Positions 48,269 to 57,364 of a DNA stretch of 64,000 nt are shown here, one piece after another (position 1 is the first letter of the stretch; the number at the start of each line of letters is the position of its first letter). The stretch comes from Microlunatus flavus. GTDB taxonomy: Bacteria; Actinomycetota; Actinomycetes; Propionibacteriales; Propionibacteriaceae. A program made the position numbers and the translations under genes. The notes under the pieces are model-generated. The model made no database searches and was not told the DNA's origin. It saw only the letters and a list, made by a program, of their open reading frames with translations. Location of the stretch: assembly GCF_900110855.1 (NCBI RefSeq), contig NZ_FOFA01000002.1, positions 310,001-374,000 of the forward strand. Reading direction: 5' to 3'.

Positions 48269-49891
48269 GTGGACCCGGCCCCGACCCTCGTCTCGGTCGT
48301 GATGATCTTCCGCGACGCGGAGCGCTTCTTCGACGCGGCCATCGACAGCGTGCTGGCGCAGACGCACCCGGCCCTCGAGCTGCTGCTGTGCGACGACGGG
48401 TCGACCGACGCGAGCACAGCCACGGCGCGCCGGCGGGCGGACGCCGAGCCCGCCCGGGTCCGCTACCTCGACCACCCCGGGCACGCCCACCGCGGGATGA
48501 GCGCCACCCGCAACCTCGGGATCGCCGCCGCCCGCGGCGAGGTCGTCGCGTTCCTCGACGCCGACGACGTGTGGGACCCGGGCCACCTGGCCCACGAGGT
48601 GGCCCTGCTCGCCGACCACCCCGAGGCCTCGTTCGTCTGCGGTCGGGCCCTCGACTGGTACAGCTGGAAGGACGCGGACGCCGAGGACCGCTGGTCTCCG
48701 CTGCCGTGGCCGCCAGGCACGTCCGTGCCGCCCCCGCGGATGCTCTCGGCCGTGCTCCGCCGGGGCGCCTACAGCACCCCGACCTGCAGCCTGCTCGTGC
48801 GCCGTGACGTGCTGCACGAGGTCGGTGGCGGTGACGACGCCTTCACGGCCCTCTTCGAGGACCAGGTCCTGCTCGCCAAGCTCTACCTCACGCAGACCTG
48901 CGTGATCAGCGGCACGCGCACGGCTCGCTACCGCCGGCACGACTGGTCGAGCACCGCGGTCGCGCAGCGCGAGGGCACGTACGACCCCGGGGGACCGAGC
49001 AGCAGCCACGAGGCCTTCGTCCGATGGCTGGTGGAGCGCCCGGAGCTCGCGGTCGACGACGCGGAGCACCGCGAGCTGCGCGACCAGCTGGCCGGTGCCT
49101 TGCGGCCGTACGACGCGCTGCCTCAGCCGGTCAGCGCACGGGAGCGCCTGCGCCGGGTCGTGCCGAGCCCGGTCCGCCCACTCGTGCGCCGCGGCCTGCG
49201 GGGCCTGGCGCGCCGCACGCCGCGCCCTGGCCTCGCCGACGTCTGGCCGCTGCGCCGGCTGGACCCCGTGAGCCGGCAGTTCGGCTACGACCGGGGTCTG
49301 CCCGTCGACCGCTACTACATCGAGCGCTTCCTGGCCGAGCACGCGCAGCTCGTCGCCGGTCGCGTCCTCGAGGTGGGCGACGACGGCTACACGCGGCAGT
49401 TCGGCGGGCCGCGGGTGAGCCGCAGCGACGTGCTCAACGTGGACGGCACGATCGCGGGAACGACCCTCGTGGCCGACCTGGGCGACCTGGAGGCGTCGGC
49501 GCACCTGCCCTCCGAAGCGTTCGACTGCCTCGTGGTGACCCAGACGCTGCACCTCGTGTACGACATGGCCGCTGCGATGAGCACGCTCCACCGGCTGCTG
49601 GCACCGGGCGGCACGCTGCTCCTCACCGTGCCGGGCATCAGCCCGCTCAGCGCCGACCGCTGGGCGGGGACCTGGTCCTGGGCGCTGACGCCCTACTCCG
49701 CCCGCCGGCTCGTCGGCGAGGTGTTCGGAGACGGGGAGGTGCAGGTGACCTCGTACGGCAACGTCCTGTCCGCGGTGTCCTTCCTGGAGGGTCTGGCGGC
49801 GGGCGAGCTGCGCCGACGTGAGCTCGACACCGTCGACCCCCAGTTCCCCGTCCTGGTCGCCGTGCGCGCCGACAAGCCGTGCGCGGGCTGA
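48269..49891 (+). CDS. Fused family 2 glycosyltransferase and SAM methyltransferase
   Basis: A 540-residue fusion. Residues ~5-230 are a GT2 domain (SVVMIFRDAERFFDAAIDSVLAQ, CDDGSTD and FLDADDVWDPGH). After a linker rich in Arg/Pro, residues ~340-530 form a class I methyltransferase: VLEVGDDGYTRQFGG (motif I), DVLNVDGTIAG, then DCLVVTQTLHLVYD and a GGTLLLTVPGIS strand. The two activities probably transfer and methylate a sugar on one acceptor. GTG at 48269. The downstream deacetylase gene starts inside its last 13 bases. Confidence 0.87.
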   Translation: MDPAPTLVSVVMIFRDAERFFDAAIDSVLAQTHPALELLLCDDGSTDASTATARRRADAEPARVRYLDHPGHAHRGMSATRNLGIAAARGEVVAFLDADDVWDPGHLAHEVALLADHPEASFVCGRALDWYSWKDADAEDRWSPLPWPPGTSVPPPRMLSAVLRRGAYSTPTCSLLVRRDVLHEVGGGDDAFTALFEDQVLLAKLYLTQTCVISGTRTARYRRHDWSSTAVAQREGTYDPGGPSSSHEAFVRWLVERPELAVDDAEHRELRDQLAGALRPYDALPQPVSARERLRRVVPSPVRPLVRRGLRGLARRTPRPGLADVWPLRRLDPVSRQFGYDRGLPVDRYYIERFLAEHAQLVAGRVLEVGDDGYTRQFGGPRVSRSDVLNVDGTIAGTTLVADLGDLEASAHLPSEAFDCLVVTQTLHLVYDMAAAMSTLHRLLAPGGTLLLTVPGISPLSADRWAGTWSWALTPYSARRLVGEVFGDGEVQVTSYGNVLSAVSFLEGLAAGELRRRELDTVDPQFPVLVAVRADKPCAG

Positions 49892-50565
49892 TCCGGCGGC
49901 TGGACGGGCGGCGCCAGGCGTGGCGCTGGCGGCTCCTCGACGCCCTCGCGGGGTCGGTCCGTCGCACCGGTCCCGGAACCGTTGCCCTCACCTTCGACGA
50001 CGGGCCGCGACCGGGGTCCACCGACCGGGTGCTGGACGTGCTGGCCGAGCTCGGGGTGCCGGCGACCTTCTTCTGCGTCGGCCGCAACGCCGAGCGGCAC
50101 CCGGAGCTGGTGCGGCGCGCCCAGGCCGAGGGCCACGCCGTCGGCTCGCACAGCCACACCCACCCCGACCCGCAGGTCACGCCGCTGCGCGTGCTCGCGG
50201 CCGACTACCGGCGCGGCCACGCTGCGGTCGAGGACGCGCTCGGCGGGCCGGTGGCGCTCTTCCGGCCACCTCGGGGCTGGATCGACCTGCCGCGCGCGTT
50301 CCAGCTGCGACGGGCCGGGACGCCGCCCGTCTTGTGGAGCGTCGACCCGCAGGACTGGCACCCCGAGGCGCAGCGCGACCTCGTGGCCGAGGTGGCGGGT
50401 GCAGCGGGGGAGCGGGACGTGGTCCTGCTGCACGACTGGGTCGAGCAGCCCTGGGACGTCCGCGCGCTCGACCGCTCCCAGACCGTCACCGCGCTCGCGG
50501 GGGTGGTCGCGGCGGTCCGAGCACGGGGTCTCGGCTTCAGCACGCTGGCCGGTCGCGCGGGCTAG
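49879..50565 (+). CDS. Polysaccharide deacetylase (NodB, CE4)
   Basis: A 228-residue NodB-domain enzyme with intact catalytic motifs: LTFDDGPRPGS (catalytic base and metal Asp), GSHSHTHPD (H-x3-H) and LFRPPRGWID. It should remove N-acetyl groups from a surface glycan. No signal peptide is obvious; the start GTG is within the upstream gene. Contrast with the motif-degraded relative at 29616-30398. Confidence 0.93.
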   Translation: MRGLIRRLDGRRQAWRWRLLDALAGSVRRTGPGTVALTFDDGPRPGSTDRVLDVLAELGVPATFFCVGRNAERHPELVRRAQAEGHAVGSHSHTHPDPQVTPLRVLAADYRRGHAAVEDALGGPVALFRPPRGWIDLPRAFQLRRAGTPPVLWSVDPQDWHPEAQRDLVAEVAGAAGERDVVLLHDWVEQPWDVRALDRSQTVTALAGVVAAVRARGLGFSTLAGRAG

Positions 50566-51740
50566 GCCGGCTCGACCTCGAAGGGCAGGTCGGCGACCAC
50601 GACGCGGTCCGGGCGTCCGCGGTCGTGGCCGTGGAGGCTGAACGTCGCTGCCGCCGGCTCGTCCACCAGGTCCTCGTGGGCGGTGCCGACCCACAGCCCG
50701 ACGGTGAAGTCGCCGACGTTGAGCATCGGGGGCACCCGCAGCCGTACGCGCTGGCGTCCTCGGTGCAGGACGCCAGGCGTGCGGTCGCTGAGCGCCTCGT
50801 CGAGGATGCGGACGGAGCGGGTGTCGCTGACGTACAGCGCCAGGTCGACGCCCGGCAGCTCCTCGTCGAGCTCGAGGTCGACCTCGACCACCAGCGGGTC
50901 GTCGCGCAGGAGGGGCGACCCCGCCGGCGCCTGGTCGGTCCGGACGTCCACCCGGTGCACCGTGACCGGGCCGGCGCTCAGCACCCGGCCGGCCGCGCCC
51001 TGCGCGAGACCGTCGGCGAGGTAGTGGCGGACCACCTCCGAGCTGGGACCCGACTCGCGGACCTCTCCGGCGTCGAGCCACACCGACCGCGGGCAGAGCC
51101 GGGCCAGCGAGTCGAGGTCGTGGCTGACGAACACGAGCGTCCGGCCCTCCTGCTCGGCCTCCTGCATGCGGCCGAGGCAGCGCCGCTGGAACTCCGCGTC
51201 ACCGACCGCCAGGATCTCGTCGACGACGAGCACGTCCGGCTCGAGGTGAGCCGCGACCGAGAAGGCGAGCCGCAGGTACATGCCGCTGGAGTAGCGCTTG
51301 ACCGGCGTGTCGAGGAAGCGCTCGACGCCCGAGAACTCGACGATCTCGCTGAACCGTCGGGTGATGTCGCGCCGGGACATGCCGAGCACCGCGCCGTTGA
51401 GGTAGACGTTCTCGCGGCCGGTCAGCTCGGGGTGGAAGCCGGTCCCCACCTCGAGCAGCGGGGCGACCCGCCCGCGGGTGCGGGAGACGCCCGACGTCGG
51501 GGCGGTGATGCCGGCGAGGATCTTGAGCACCGTGCTTTTGCCGGCCCCGTTGCGGCCGAGGATGCCCAGGGCTTCGCCGTCGCCGACCGACAGGCTGACG
51601 TCGCGCAGCGACCACAGCTCGTCGCGGCTGGTGCGCCCGTGCAGCGGCCGCGACGCCGCGGCGGTGATCGCCTCACGGAGGTTGGTCCGGTGCCCCAGCC
51701 GGTAGCGCTTGCTCACGTGCTCGAGCTCGACGCGCAGCAC
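50562..51740 (-). CDS. ABC transporter ATP-binding protein (Wzt/TagH-type)
   Basis: A 392-residue polysaccharide-export ATPase. Walker A GRNGAGKST, the signature YSSGMYLRLAFS and Walker B VLVVDEILAVGD are typical of Wzt/TagH. Residues after ~245 form a Wzt_C-like beta-sandwich (VDLELDEELPGVDLALYV) that in related systems recognises the polymer end. GTG start adjoins the permease stop. Its last four bases overlap the deacetylase end on the other strand. Confidence 0.93.
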   Translation of the reverse strand: MLRVELEHVSKRYRLGHRTNLREAITAAASRPLHGRTSRDELWSLRDVSLSVGDGEALGILGRNGAGKSTVLKILAGITAPTSGVSRTRGRVAPLLEVGTGFHPELTGRENVYLNGAVLGMSRRDITRRFSEIVEFSGVERFLDTPVKRYSSGMYLRLAFSVAAHLEPDVLVVDEILAVGDAEFQRRCLGRMQEAEQEGRTLVFVSHDLDSLARLCPRSVWLDAGEVRESGPSSEVVRHYLADGLAQGAAGRVLSAGPVTVHRVDVRTDQAPAGSPLLRDDPLVVEVDLELDEELPGVDLALYVSDTRSVRILDEALSDRTPGVLHRGRQRVRLRVPPMLNVGDFTVGLWVGTAHEDLVDEPAAATFSLHGHDRGRPDRVVVADLPFEVEPA

Positions 51741-52580
51741 TCAGATCACGTCCGCGAACTCACGCTGGGCGCGCCGGAAGTAGGCGGCCCCGCTCACCAG
51801 CACGGCGAGGACGACGCCGGACGAGACGGCGAGCGGCCAGCCGGGCCAAGGGCCACCGAGCAGCGACCACCGCGCGAGCCCGATGACCCCGACCATCGGG
51901 TTGAGCGCGTAGAGCAGGGCGGTCCCGCCCTCGAGCGCGCTGCTCGGGTAGGCCACCGGGCTGGCGAACAGCCACACCTGCAGCACCGGGCCCAGGGCTT
52001 GCTTGACGTCGCGGAACCGGACGTTGAGCGCGGACAGCCACAGGCTGGTGCCCAGCGCGGCGAGGACGACGAGCACGAGCCACAGCGGCGTGGCCAGGAC
52101 CGCCCAGCCGGGGGAGCGGCGGTAGACCAGCAGCAGGACGGCCAGCAGCGCCAGCGACACGACGAGGTCGACCAGCGGCGACAGCACCGCAGCCGCCGGG
52201 GCGGCCACCCGGGGGAAGCTGACCTTGGTCACGAGCTCGGGGTTGCCCACCAGCGCCTCCGACCCGCGTGAGACGGCGCCGGAGAAGTACGTCCACACGA
52301 CCATCCCGGCCAGCGCGAAGAGCGGGTACGGGATGCCGTCGCTCCCGACGCGGGCGAGGCGCGCGAAGACGAACGTGAAGACGACGACGGTGGCCGCCGG
52401 CTGGAGCAGCACCCAGACCACACCGAGGACCGCCTGGCTGTAGCGCACGCGCAGGTCGCGCAGGACGAAGAACCACACGAGGTCGCGGGCGCGCCACAGG
52501 GCCGCCAGGACGGGTTCGCGCAGGCCGTCGCGGCCGCCGTTCTCCCGCCAGGCAGGCGCGGCCGGCGCTGGGCCGCTCAC
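51741..52580 (-). CDS. ABC-2 permease, polysaccharide export (Wzm-type)
   Basis: A 279-residue ABC-2 permease with about six membrane helices; LRDLRVRYSQAVLGVVWVLLQPA and the TKVSFPRVAAPAAAVLSPLVD segment are typical. It forms the channel for the ATPase encoded just downstream. The GTG overlaps the galE stop by four bases (GTGA), so galE, permease and ATPase are cotranslated. Confidence 0.92.
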   Translation of the reverse strand: MSGPAPAAPAWRENGGRDGLREPVLAALWRARDLVWFFVLRDLRVRYSQAVLGVVWVLLQPAATVVVFTFVFARLARVGSDGIPYPLFALAGMVVWTYFSGAVSRGSEALVGNPELVTKVSFPRVAAPAAAVLSPLVDLVVSLALLAVLLLVYRRSPGWAVLATPLWLVLVVLAALGTSLWLSALNVRFRDVKQALGPVLQVWLFASPVAYPSSALEGGTALLYALNPMVGVIGLARWSLLGGPWPGWPLAVSSGVVLAVLVSGAAYFRRAQREFADVI

Positions 52581-53563
52581 CGCGACGCGGAGGCCGGGAC
52601 GGCGGTGGCGGCGCGCCAGGCCGAGCCGAGCGTCGCCCGCAGGTCGTGGCGGGCGGTCCAGCCGAGCTCCGCGGCGATGCGGTCGACCCGCCCGACGACG
52701 GCGGCCGGGTCGCCCGGCCGGCGCGGCAGCACGTCGTGGCCGAAGTCGGCACCACTCGTCTCCCGCAGCACGGCGAGCACCTCGAGCACGCTGCTGCCGG
52801 TGCCCTGGCCGACGTTGTAGGCCGCGAGCCTCGGGGCCCGCTCGAGCGCCGCAGCCGCGGCCACGTGGGCGTCGGCGACGTCGCGCACGTCGACGTAGTC
52901 GCGCACGCACGTGCCGTCCGGCGTGGGCCAGTCGTCGCCGAACACCTGCGGCCGGCGCCCCTCGAGCACCGCGCGGACGACCAGCGGGACCAGGTTGTGC
53001 GCGCCCGTGTCGGCGAGGGCGGGTTCGGCGGCGCCGACCACGTTGAAGTAGCGCAGGCTGACCACGCCCAGCCCGTACGCCTCCCCGGCGGCGTGCAGGA
53101 GCCGCTCGCCGTAGAGCTTCGAGTCGCCGTACGGGCTCTCGGGCGTGGTGGGCGCGTCCTCGTCGACCGAGGCCGTGGTCGGGGTGCCGTAAACCGAGCA
53201 GCTCGAGGAGAAGACGACCCGCGCGCAGCCCGCGCGCCGCAGGGCCGCGGTCAGGCTGACCACGCCGCCGACGTTCTCGCGGGCGTAGCGCAGCGGGTCG
53301 GCCACCGACTCGGTCGGCGACTTCTTGCCCGCCAGGTGCACGACGCCGTCGACCTCGGCGAGCGCGTCGGTGAGGAGGTCCTCGTCGAGCACCGAGCCGC
53401 TGACGAGCTCGACGCCCGCGGGCACGCGCCCGTCCAGGCCGGTCGAGAGGTCGTCGAGCACGACCGGGGTCCGGCCGGACGCCAGCAGCGAGCGCACGAC
53501 GTGCGCGCCGATGTACCCGGCTCCGCCCGTGACCAACCACCGTGCCCCCGCCACGTCCGGCAC
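52577..53563 (-). CDS. galE: UDP-glucose 4-epimerase-like enzyme
   Basis: A 328-residue extended SDR. TGGAGYIGAHVVRSL, the LAGKKSPTESVADPL block, a SSSCSVYG strand and the catalytic YGDSK (YxxxK) are typical of GalE. Converts UDP-Glc to UDP-Gal for glycan building. GTG at 53563 chosen; GTG at 53554 is equally possible because neither has a ribosome site. First gene of the exporter operon. Confidence 0.92.
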   Translation of the reverse strand: MPDVAGARWLVTGGAGYIGAHVVRSLLASGRTPVVLDDLSTGLDGRVPAGVELVSGSVLDEDLLTDALAEVDGVVHLAGKKSPTESVADPLRYARENVGGVVSLTAALRRAGCARVVFSSSCSVYGTPTTASVDEDAPTTPESPYGDSKLYGERLLHAAGEAYGLGVVSLRYFNVVGAAEPALADTGAHNLVPLVVRAVLEGRRPQVFGDDWPTPDGTCVRDYVDVRDVADAHVAAAAALERAPRLAAYNVGQGTGSSVLEVLAVLRETSGADFGHDVLPRRPGDPAAVVGRVDRIAAELGWTARHDLRATLGSAWRAATAVPASASR

Positions 53564-53665
53564 GCTACGGGAGAAGTCGGGCCCGCACCGACGGATCGGC
53601 GGAGCCGTGGTGGCGACGGCGAAAGCCTGAGCCGTTCCTGATCGGGCAGCGCGCCGCGGGACCCG

Positions 53666-53671
53666 TAGACT
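53666..53671 (+). promoter_or_regulatory. Candidate -10 for tRNA-Pro
   Basis: TAGACT lies 45 bases before the tRNA-Pro 5' end. No convincing -35 was found. Confidence 0.35.
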
Positions 53672-53715
53672 CAGGCGTCGCCCGGTCGCGCCGCAGCCAG
53701 CGGAACCCGGGCGAG

Positions 53716-53788
53716 CGGGGCGTAGCGTAGTGGCTAGCGCGTCTGCTTTGGGAGCAGAAGATCGCAGGTTCGAGTCCTGTCGCCCCGA
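53716..53788 (+). tRNA. tRNA-Pro (TGG)
   Basis: Seven-bp acceptor stem CGGGGCG/CGCCCCG, D arm, anticodon stem TCTGC/GCAGA around the loop TTTGGGA (anticodon TGG), T arm GCAGG-TTCGAGT-CCTGT, discriminator A. CCA is not encoded. 73 bases. Confidence 0.95.
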
Positions 53789-53826
53789 CCGGTAGAGTTC
53801 CGGCCCGGCCCTCGCGTCGGGGTCGT

Positions 53827-53897
53827 GCGGGTGTAGCTCAATGGCAGAGCCCCAGATTTCCAATCTGGCCACGCGGGTTCGATTCCCGTCACCCGCT
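53827..53897 (+). tRNA. tRNA-Gly (TCC)
   Basis: Acceptor stem GCGGGTG/CACCCGC, D arm TAGCTCAATGGCAGAGC, anticodon stem CCAGA/TCTGG with loop TTTCCAA (anticodon TCC), T arm CGGGTTCGATTCCCG, discriminator T. CCA not encoded. A TAGAGT at 53793-53798 may be its -10. Immediately followed by a broken HNH gene. Confidence 0.96.
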
Positions 53898-53912
53898 CTT
53901 CGAGACCGGTTC

Positions 53913-54395
53913 TTGTCGGAGGCCGGCCCTAGCCTCGCTGGGGTAAAGCGCTGCGGCCGCTGCGGCGAGACGAAGCCGCTCTCCGAGTTCAACCGCAACG
54001 CCGCTCGTCGAGACGGCTTCCAGGCGTCGTGCCGTACCTGCATGCGCCGATCAGGCCGCGCACTACCAGCAGCACCGTGAGCGGCACATCGCGCGCGTCC
54101 GGGAGGACAACCAGCGACGGAAGGCGGCCGCGGCTGGGCGGCTCGAGACCTACTGCGCACCCGTCCCTGCGTCGACTGCGGCACGTCCGACGGCCGTGTG
54201 CTGGAGTTCGACCATCGTGACGGGACGCAGAAGTCCGCGAACGTCTCCGCCATGGTCGGCATGGGGCTCGCGTGGGAACGGATCCTGGACGAGATCGCCA
54301 AGTGCGACGTCCGGTGCGCGAGCTGCCACCGCATCGCGACCATGACCAGGGGCGGCCACTACCGCACGGTCTGGCCACGGGAACCGCCGGGCTAG
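53913..54395 (+). pseudogene. HNH endonuclease, frameshifted
   Basis: Three reading-frame fragments of one HNH protein. Frame 1 (from TTG 53913) gives CGRCGETKPLSEFNRNAARRDG and CRTC, an N-terminal zinc finger, and stops at 54080. The next frame gives HYQQHRERHIARVREDNQRR to about 54153. Frame 1 resumes with PCVDCGTSDGRVLEFDHRDG and CDVRCASCHRIATM, the HNH core, to 54395. One extra base near 54042-54048 and one missing base near 54153 explain it. Lies just after tRNA-Gly. Sequencing error is an alternative. Confidence 0.8.
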
Positions 54396-54952
54396 CCGTC
54401 GGCTGCTGGGTCGGCCAGTGCCGCCTCGAGCGCGGCGTACGTCTCCTCGACCGCACCGGGGGCGCTGCGGAGGACCACCGCCGACGGGCGCTGCGCGAGG
54501 ACCTCGAGGAGCGCGTCGTACATCTGCCCGAGGAAGGCGTCCCCGCCCAGCGCTGCGACCACGATGCGGTTGTGCCGGTTCCACGCCGAGTCGTCGGTGC
54601 GGTCGGCGAACCTCGCCAGCGCGGCCTCGCGCTCGTCGAGCAGCACCACCTCGCGGAACGACGCGCCGTGGGCGTGGGCGATCGCCTCGAACGCCTCGAC
54701 CTCGCTCAGCCGGGTGATGTTCTGCGGCATGACGACGTCGTGACCGGCCCCGAGGTGGCTCGCCGCCAACGCCTTGCCGAGGGGGCGGGCCAGTGCGTGG
54801 GTGTCCTGCGCCGGGTCCTGCCAGCCGCCGATGAGCGGGTGCAGCTGGTCGATGTCGAGGTCGAGCGTCCCCGGGTGGCGCTCCGCCCACAGCGCGGCGA
54901 GCGTCGACTTCCCGATCCCGGGGGGTCCGTTCAGGTGGATCAAGGTCGGCAC
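54392..54952 (-). CDS. AAA/P-loop kinase-like protein
   Basis: A 186-residue P-loop protein with Walker A GPPGIGKST near residue 9 and a DIDQLHPL strand, resembling AAA_33/zeta-type nucleotide kinases. No other domain. Such proteins phosphorylate small molecules or nucleotide-sugars. GTG start at 54952. It is convergent with the broken HNH gene, sharing the stop region. Confidence 0.78.
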   Translation of the reverse strand: MPTLIHLNGPPGIGKSTLAALWAERHPGTLDLDIDQLHPLIGGWQDPAQDTHALARPLGKALAASHLGAGHDVVMPQNITRLSEVEAFEAIAHAHGASFREVVLLDEREAALARFADRTDDSAWNRHNRIVVAALGGDAFLGQMYDALLEVLAQRPSAVVLRSAPGAVEETYAALEAALADPAADG

Positions 54953-55064
54953 CGGGCGACGGTAGCCGGACACCGCCCCGAAGCCGCCTGCGCGCACCCG
55001 CGAACCCCTACGATGCGGACGTCGGACGAAGTGCGGGGCGCGCGTCGCGCCGGAAGGAGACCAG

Positions 55065-55568
55065 GTGACCGTCTTCCTGGTCCTCGGCGTGGTCGGGCTC
55101 GTCCTGCTCGGCATCTCGCTGCTGCTGGGCGACCTCTTCGACGGGATCCTCGACGCCCTACCGTCCGACGTCTTCTCCAGCGCGGTGATCGGCGGCTTCG
55201 TCTCCGCGTTCGGGTTCGGTGCGGCCCTCAGCGAGGGCCTCGGCGCCCCGCTCGGCCTCTCGATCGGCGTCGGCGTGGTCGTGGGCGTCGGGTTCGCCTG
55301 GTTCGCAGGCTGGCTGACGCGCCTCGTCCGCGGCAGCGGGAGCGACGCCACCGTGACCACCGGGGACACCGTCGGGCGCGACGCCAAGGTCGTCACCGGC
55401 ATCCCCGTCGGCGGCTTCGGCGTCGTCCGGGTCCAGGTCGGCGGTCACTCCCTGCAGCTCAACGCCCGCGCCGACCAGCCCGTCGAGGTCGGCACCGAGG
55501 TCTACGTCACCGCCGTGCTCTCGCCGACCGCGGTCGCCGTGACCCCCGTGCACCCCGAGCTCGCATGA
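55065..55568 (+). CDS. NfeD-like membrane protein
   Basis: A 167-residue protein: an N-terminal helix (VFLVLGVVGLVLLGISLLL), a Gly-rich second hydrophobic part (residues ~45-85) and a C-terminal OB-like domain (GDTVGRDAKVVTG and VYVTAVLSPTAVAV) as in NfeD family partners of flotillins. GTG with GGAAGGAG six bases upstream. The flotillin gene follows 118 bases later. Confidence 0.85.
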   Translation: MTVFLVLGVVGLVLLGISLLLGDLFDGILDALPSDVFSSAVIGGFVSAFGFGAALSEGLGAPLGLSIGVGVVVGVGFAWFAGWLTRLVRGSGSDATVTTGDTVGRDAKVVTGIPVGGFGVVRVQVGGHSLQLNARADQPVEVGTEVYVTAVLSPTAVAVTPVHPELA

Positions 55569-55686
55569 CCCTCGGACCGGCGACCCTGGACGCACCCACC
55601 TGACCGCTCCATCCAGCGCCCAGCCCTCGAACCGGCCGACGACCCAGCCCACGAACCACCCGTACGCCCTCACCGGAAGGCCAGCC

Positions 55687-57222
55687 GTGACCGTGCCCGA
55701 CCTGCTCTACCCGATCGCCGGACTCGTCGTCCTGGTGGTCCTGCTCGTGCTCCTCGTGACGAGCCGCTACAAGGTCGCCGGGCCCAACCAGGCCTTCATC
55801 GTCACGGGACGCAAGGGCAAGGCGGTCCTCAACCCCGAGACCGGCCAGCTGACGACCGACCTGTCGGGCCAGAAGGTCGTGCTGGGCGGCGGGTCGTTCG
55901 TGATCCCCTTCGTGCAGCGGCTGGCGACCATGGACCTGTCGAGCCGGCGGATCTCGGTCCAGATCCGCGGCGCCGTGTCCGGCCAGGGCATCAAGCTGAA
56001 CGTCGAGGGCGTCGCGATCGTCAAGGTCGGCGGCAATGCCAACCAGATCCGCCTCGCCGCCCAGCGCTTCCTCTCCCAGCAGAACGAGATCGAGCCCTTC
56101 ACCCAGGAGGTGCTCGCCGGCGCGCTGCGCTCGATCGTCGGCGGCCTCACCGTCGAGCAGATCATCCGCGACCGGGCCGCCTTCGCCCAGCGTGTGGCCG
56201 ACGAGAGCGAGAACTCGCTCACCGGCCAGGGCCTCATCCTCGACACCTTCCAGATCCAGGACGTCACCGACGACGGCAGCTACCTGGCCGACCTGGGCCG
56301 ACCCGAGGCCGCGCGCATCGGGCAGACCGCCGCGATCGCGGAGGCGAACGCCCGCCAGGCCGCCGAGCAGGCGCGCATCAAGTCGGAGGAGGAGATCGCC
56401 GTCGCCCAGCGCCAGCTGGCCCTGCGCCAGGCCGAGATCAAGTCCGAGACCGACGCCGCGGCCGCCCGCGCCGCCTCCGCCGGTCCGCTGGCGCAGGCCG
56501 ACCGCGACCAGGCGATCCTGCTCGAGCAGGAGAAGGTGGCCGTGCGCCAGGCCGCGCTGACCGAGCGCCAGCTGGAGACGCAGGTCCGCAAGCCCGCCGA
56601 CGCCAACCGCTACAAGGTGGAGCAGGAGGCCGCCGCCGCCCGCAACGCGCAGATCTCCGCCGCCGAGGCGCGCAAGGCCGCCACCATCGCGGCCGCGCAG
56701 GCCAAGTCCGAGGAGGACCGCCTGACCGGTGAGGCCGAGCGCGCGCGCCGCTCCTCGCTCGCCGAGGCGGAGGCGATCGAGGGCGCCAAGCGCGGTGAGG
56801 CGGCCAAGGCCCGCCGCGTGGCCGAGGCCGAGGCCACCCGGGCCGAGGGCGAGGCGAACGCCGCCGCGACGCTGGCCGTCGGCCAGGCGGAGGCCGAGGC
56901 GATGAACAAGCGCGCCGAGGCCTTCGCGAACTACAACGAGGCCGCCGTCCTGCAGATGCTGATCGAGGTGCTGCCGCAGATCGCCAAGGAGGTGGCTGCC
57001 CCGATCAGCGCCATCGACCAGCTCACCGTCATCTCCTCCGACGGCGCCGGTGCGCTGCCGCGCCAGGTCACCGACAACGTCACCCAGACGCTCCAGATGC
57101 TCAAGTCGGCGACGGGGCTCGACCTCGAGGCGCTGGTCGCCCGGTCGGCCGGGCGGGTCAGCCAGGGGCTCACGTCGGCGGCGGCCTCGGGCTCGGTGAA
57201 CGGGGACGGGGCCGCCCGCTGA
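55687..57222 (+). CDS. Flotillin-like SPFH protein
   Basis: A 511-residue flotillin. A short N-terminal hydrophobic stretch (LYPIAGLVVLVVLLVLLV) anchors it; the SPFH/band-7 domain spans about residues 25-215, and residues ~218-415 are an Ala/Glu/Lys coiled coil with repeated AEAxA motifs. Flotillins organise membrane microdomains. With the upstream NfeD-like gene it forms the usual pair. GGAAGG six bases before GTG. Confidence 0.93.
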   Translation: MTVPDLLYPIAGLVVLVVLLVLLVTSRYKVAGPNQAFIVTGRKGKAVLNPETGQLTTDLSGQKVVLGGGSFVIPFVQRLATMDLSSRRISVQIRGAVSGQGIKLNVEGVAIVKVGGNANQIRLAAQRFLSQQNEIEPFTQEVLAGALRSIVGGLTVEQIIRDRAAFAQRVADESENSLTGQGLILDTFQIQDVTDDGSYLADLGRPEAARIGQTAAIAEANARQAAEQARIKSEEEIAVAQRQLALRQAEIKSETDAAAARAASAGPLAQADRDQAILLEQEKVAVRQAALTERQLETQVRKPADANRYKVEQEAAAARNAQISAAEARKAATIAAAQAKSEEDRLTGEAERARRSSLAEAEAIEGAKRGEAAKARRVAEAEATRAEGEANAAATLAVGQAEAEAMNKRAEAFANYNEAAVLQMLIEVLPQIAKEVAAPISAIDQLTVISSDGAGALPRQVTDNVTQTLQMLKSATGLDLEALVARSAGRVSQGLTSAAASGSVNGDGAAR

Positions 57223-57261
57223 GCGCCCGGCGCCCCGGTGGTGGGGCTCGGGGTGGCCGGA

Positions 57262-57292
57262 TTGGTGCGCGCTGGGCGCGCCACCGTACGCT
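57262..57292 (+). promoter_or_regulatory. Candidate promoter of tig
   Basis: TTGGTG at 57262-57267 and TACGCT at 57287-57292 with 19 bases between fit a weak -35/-10 pair 72 bases before the tig GTG. Confidence 0.4.
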
Positions 57293-57364
57293 GGACCGTC
57301 GAGCCGGAGCACGACCGCACGTCGTCCCGGACGCCAGCCCAGACCTTCCAGGAGTCCCACCACC

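Noticed and set aside
53841-54080. Frame starting inside tRNA-Gly
   Set aside because: First third is tRNA sequence; only the part from about 53913 belongs to the broken HNH gene.
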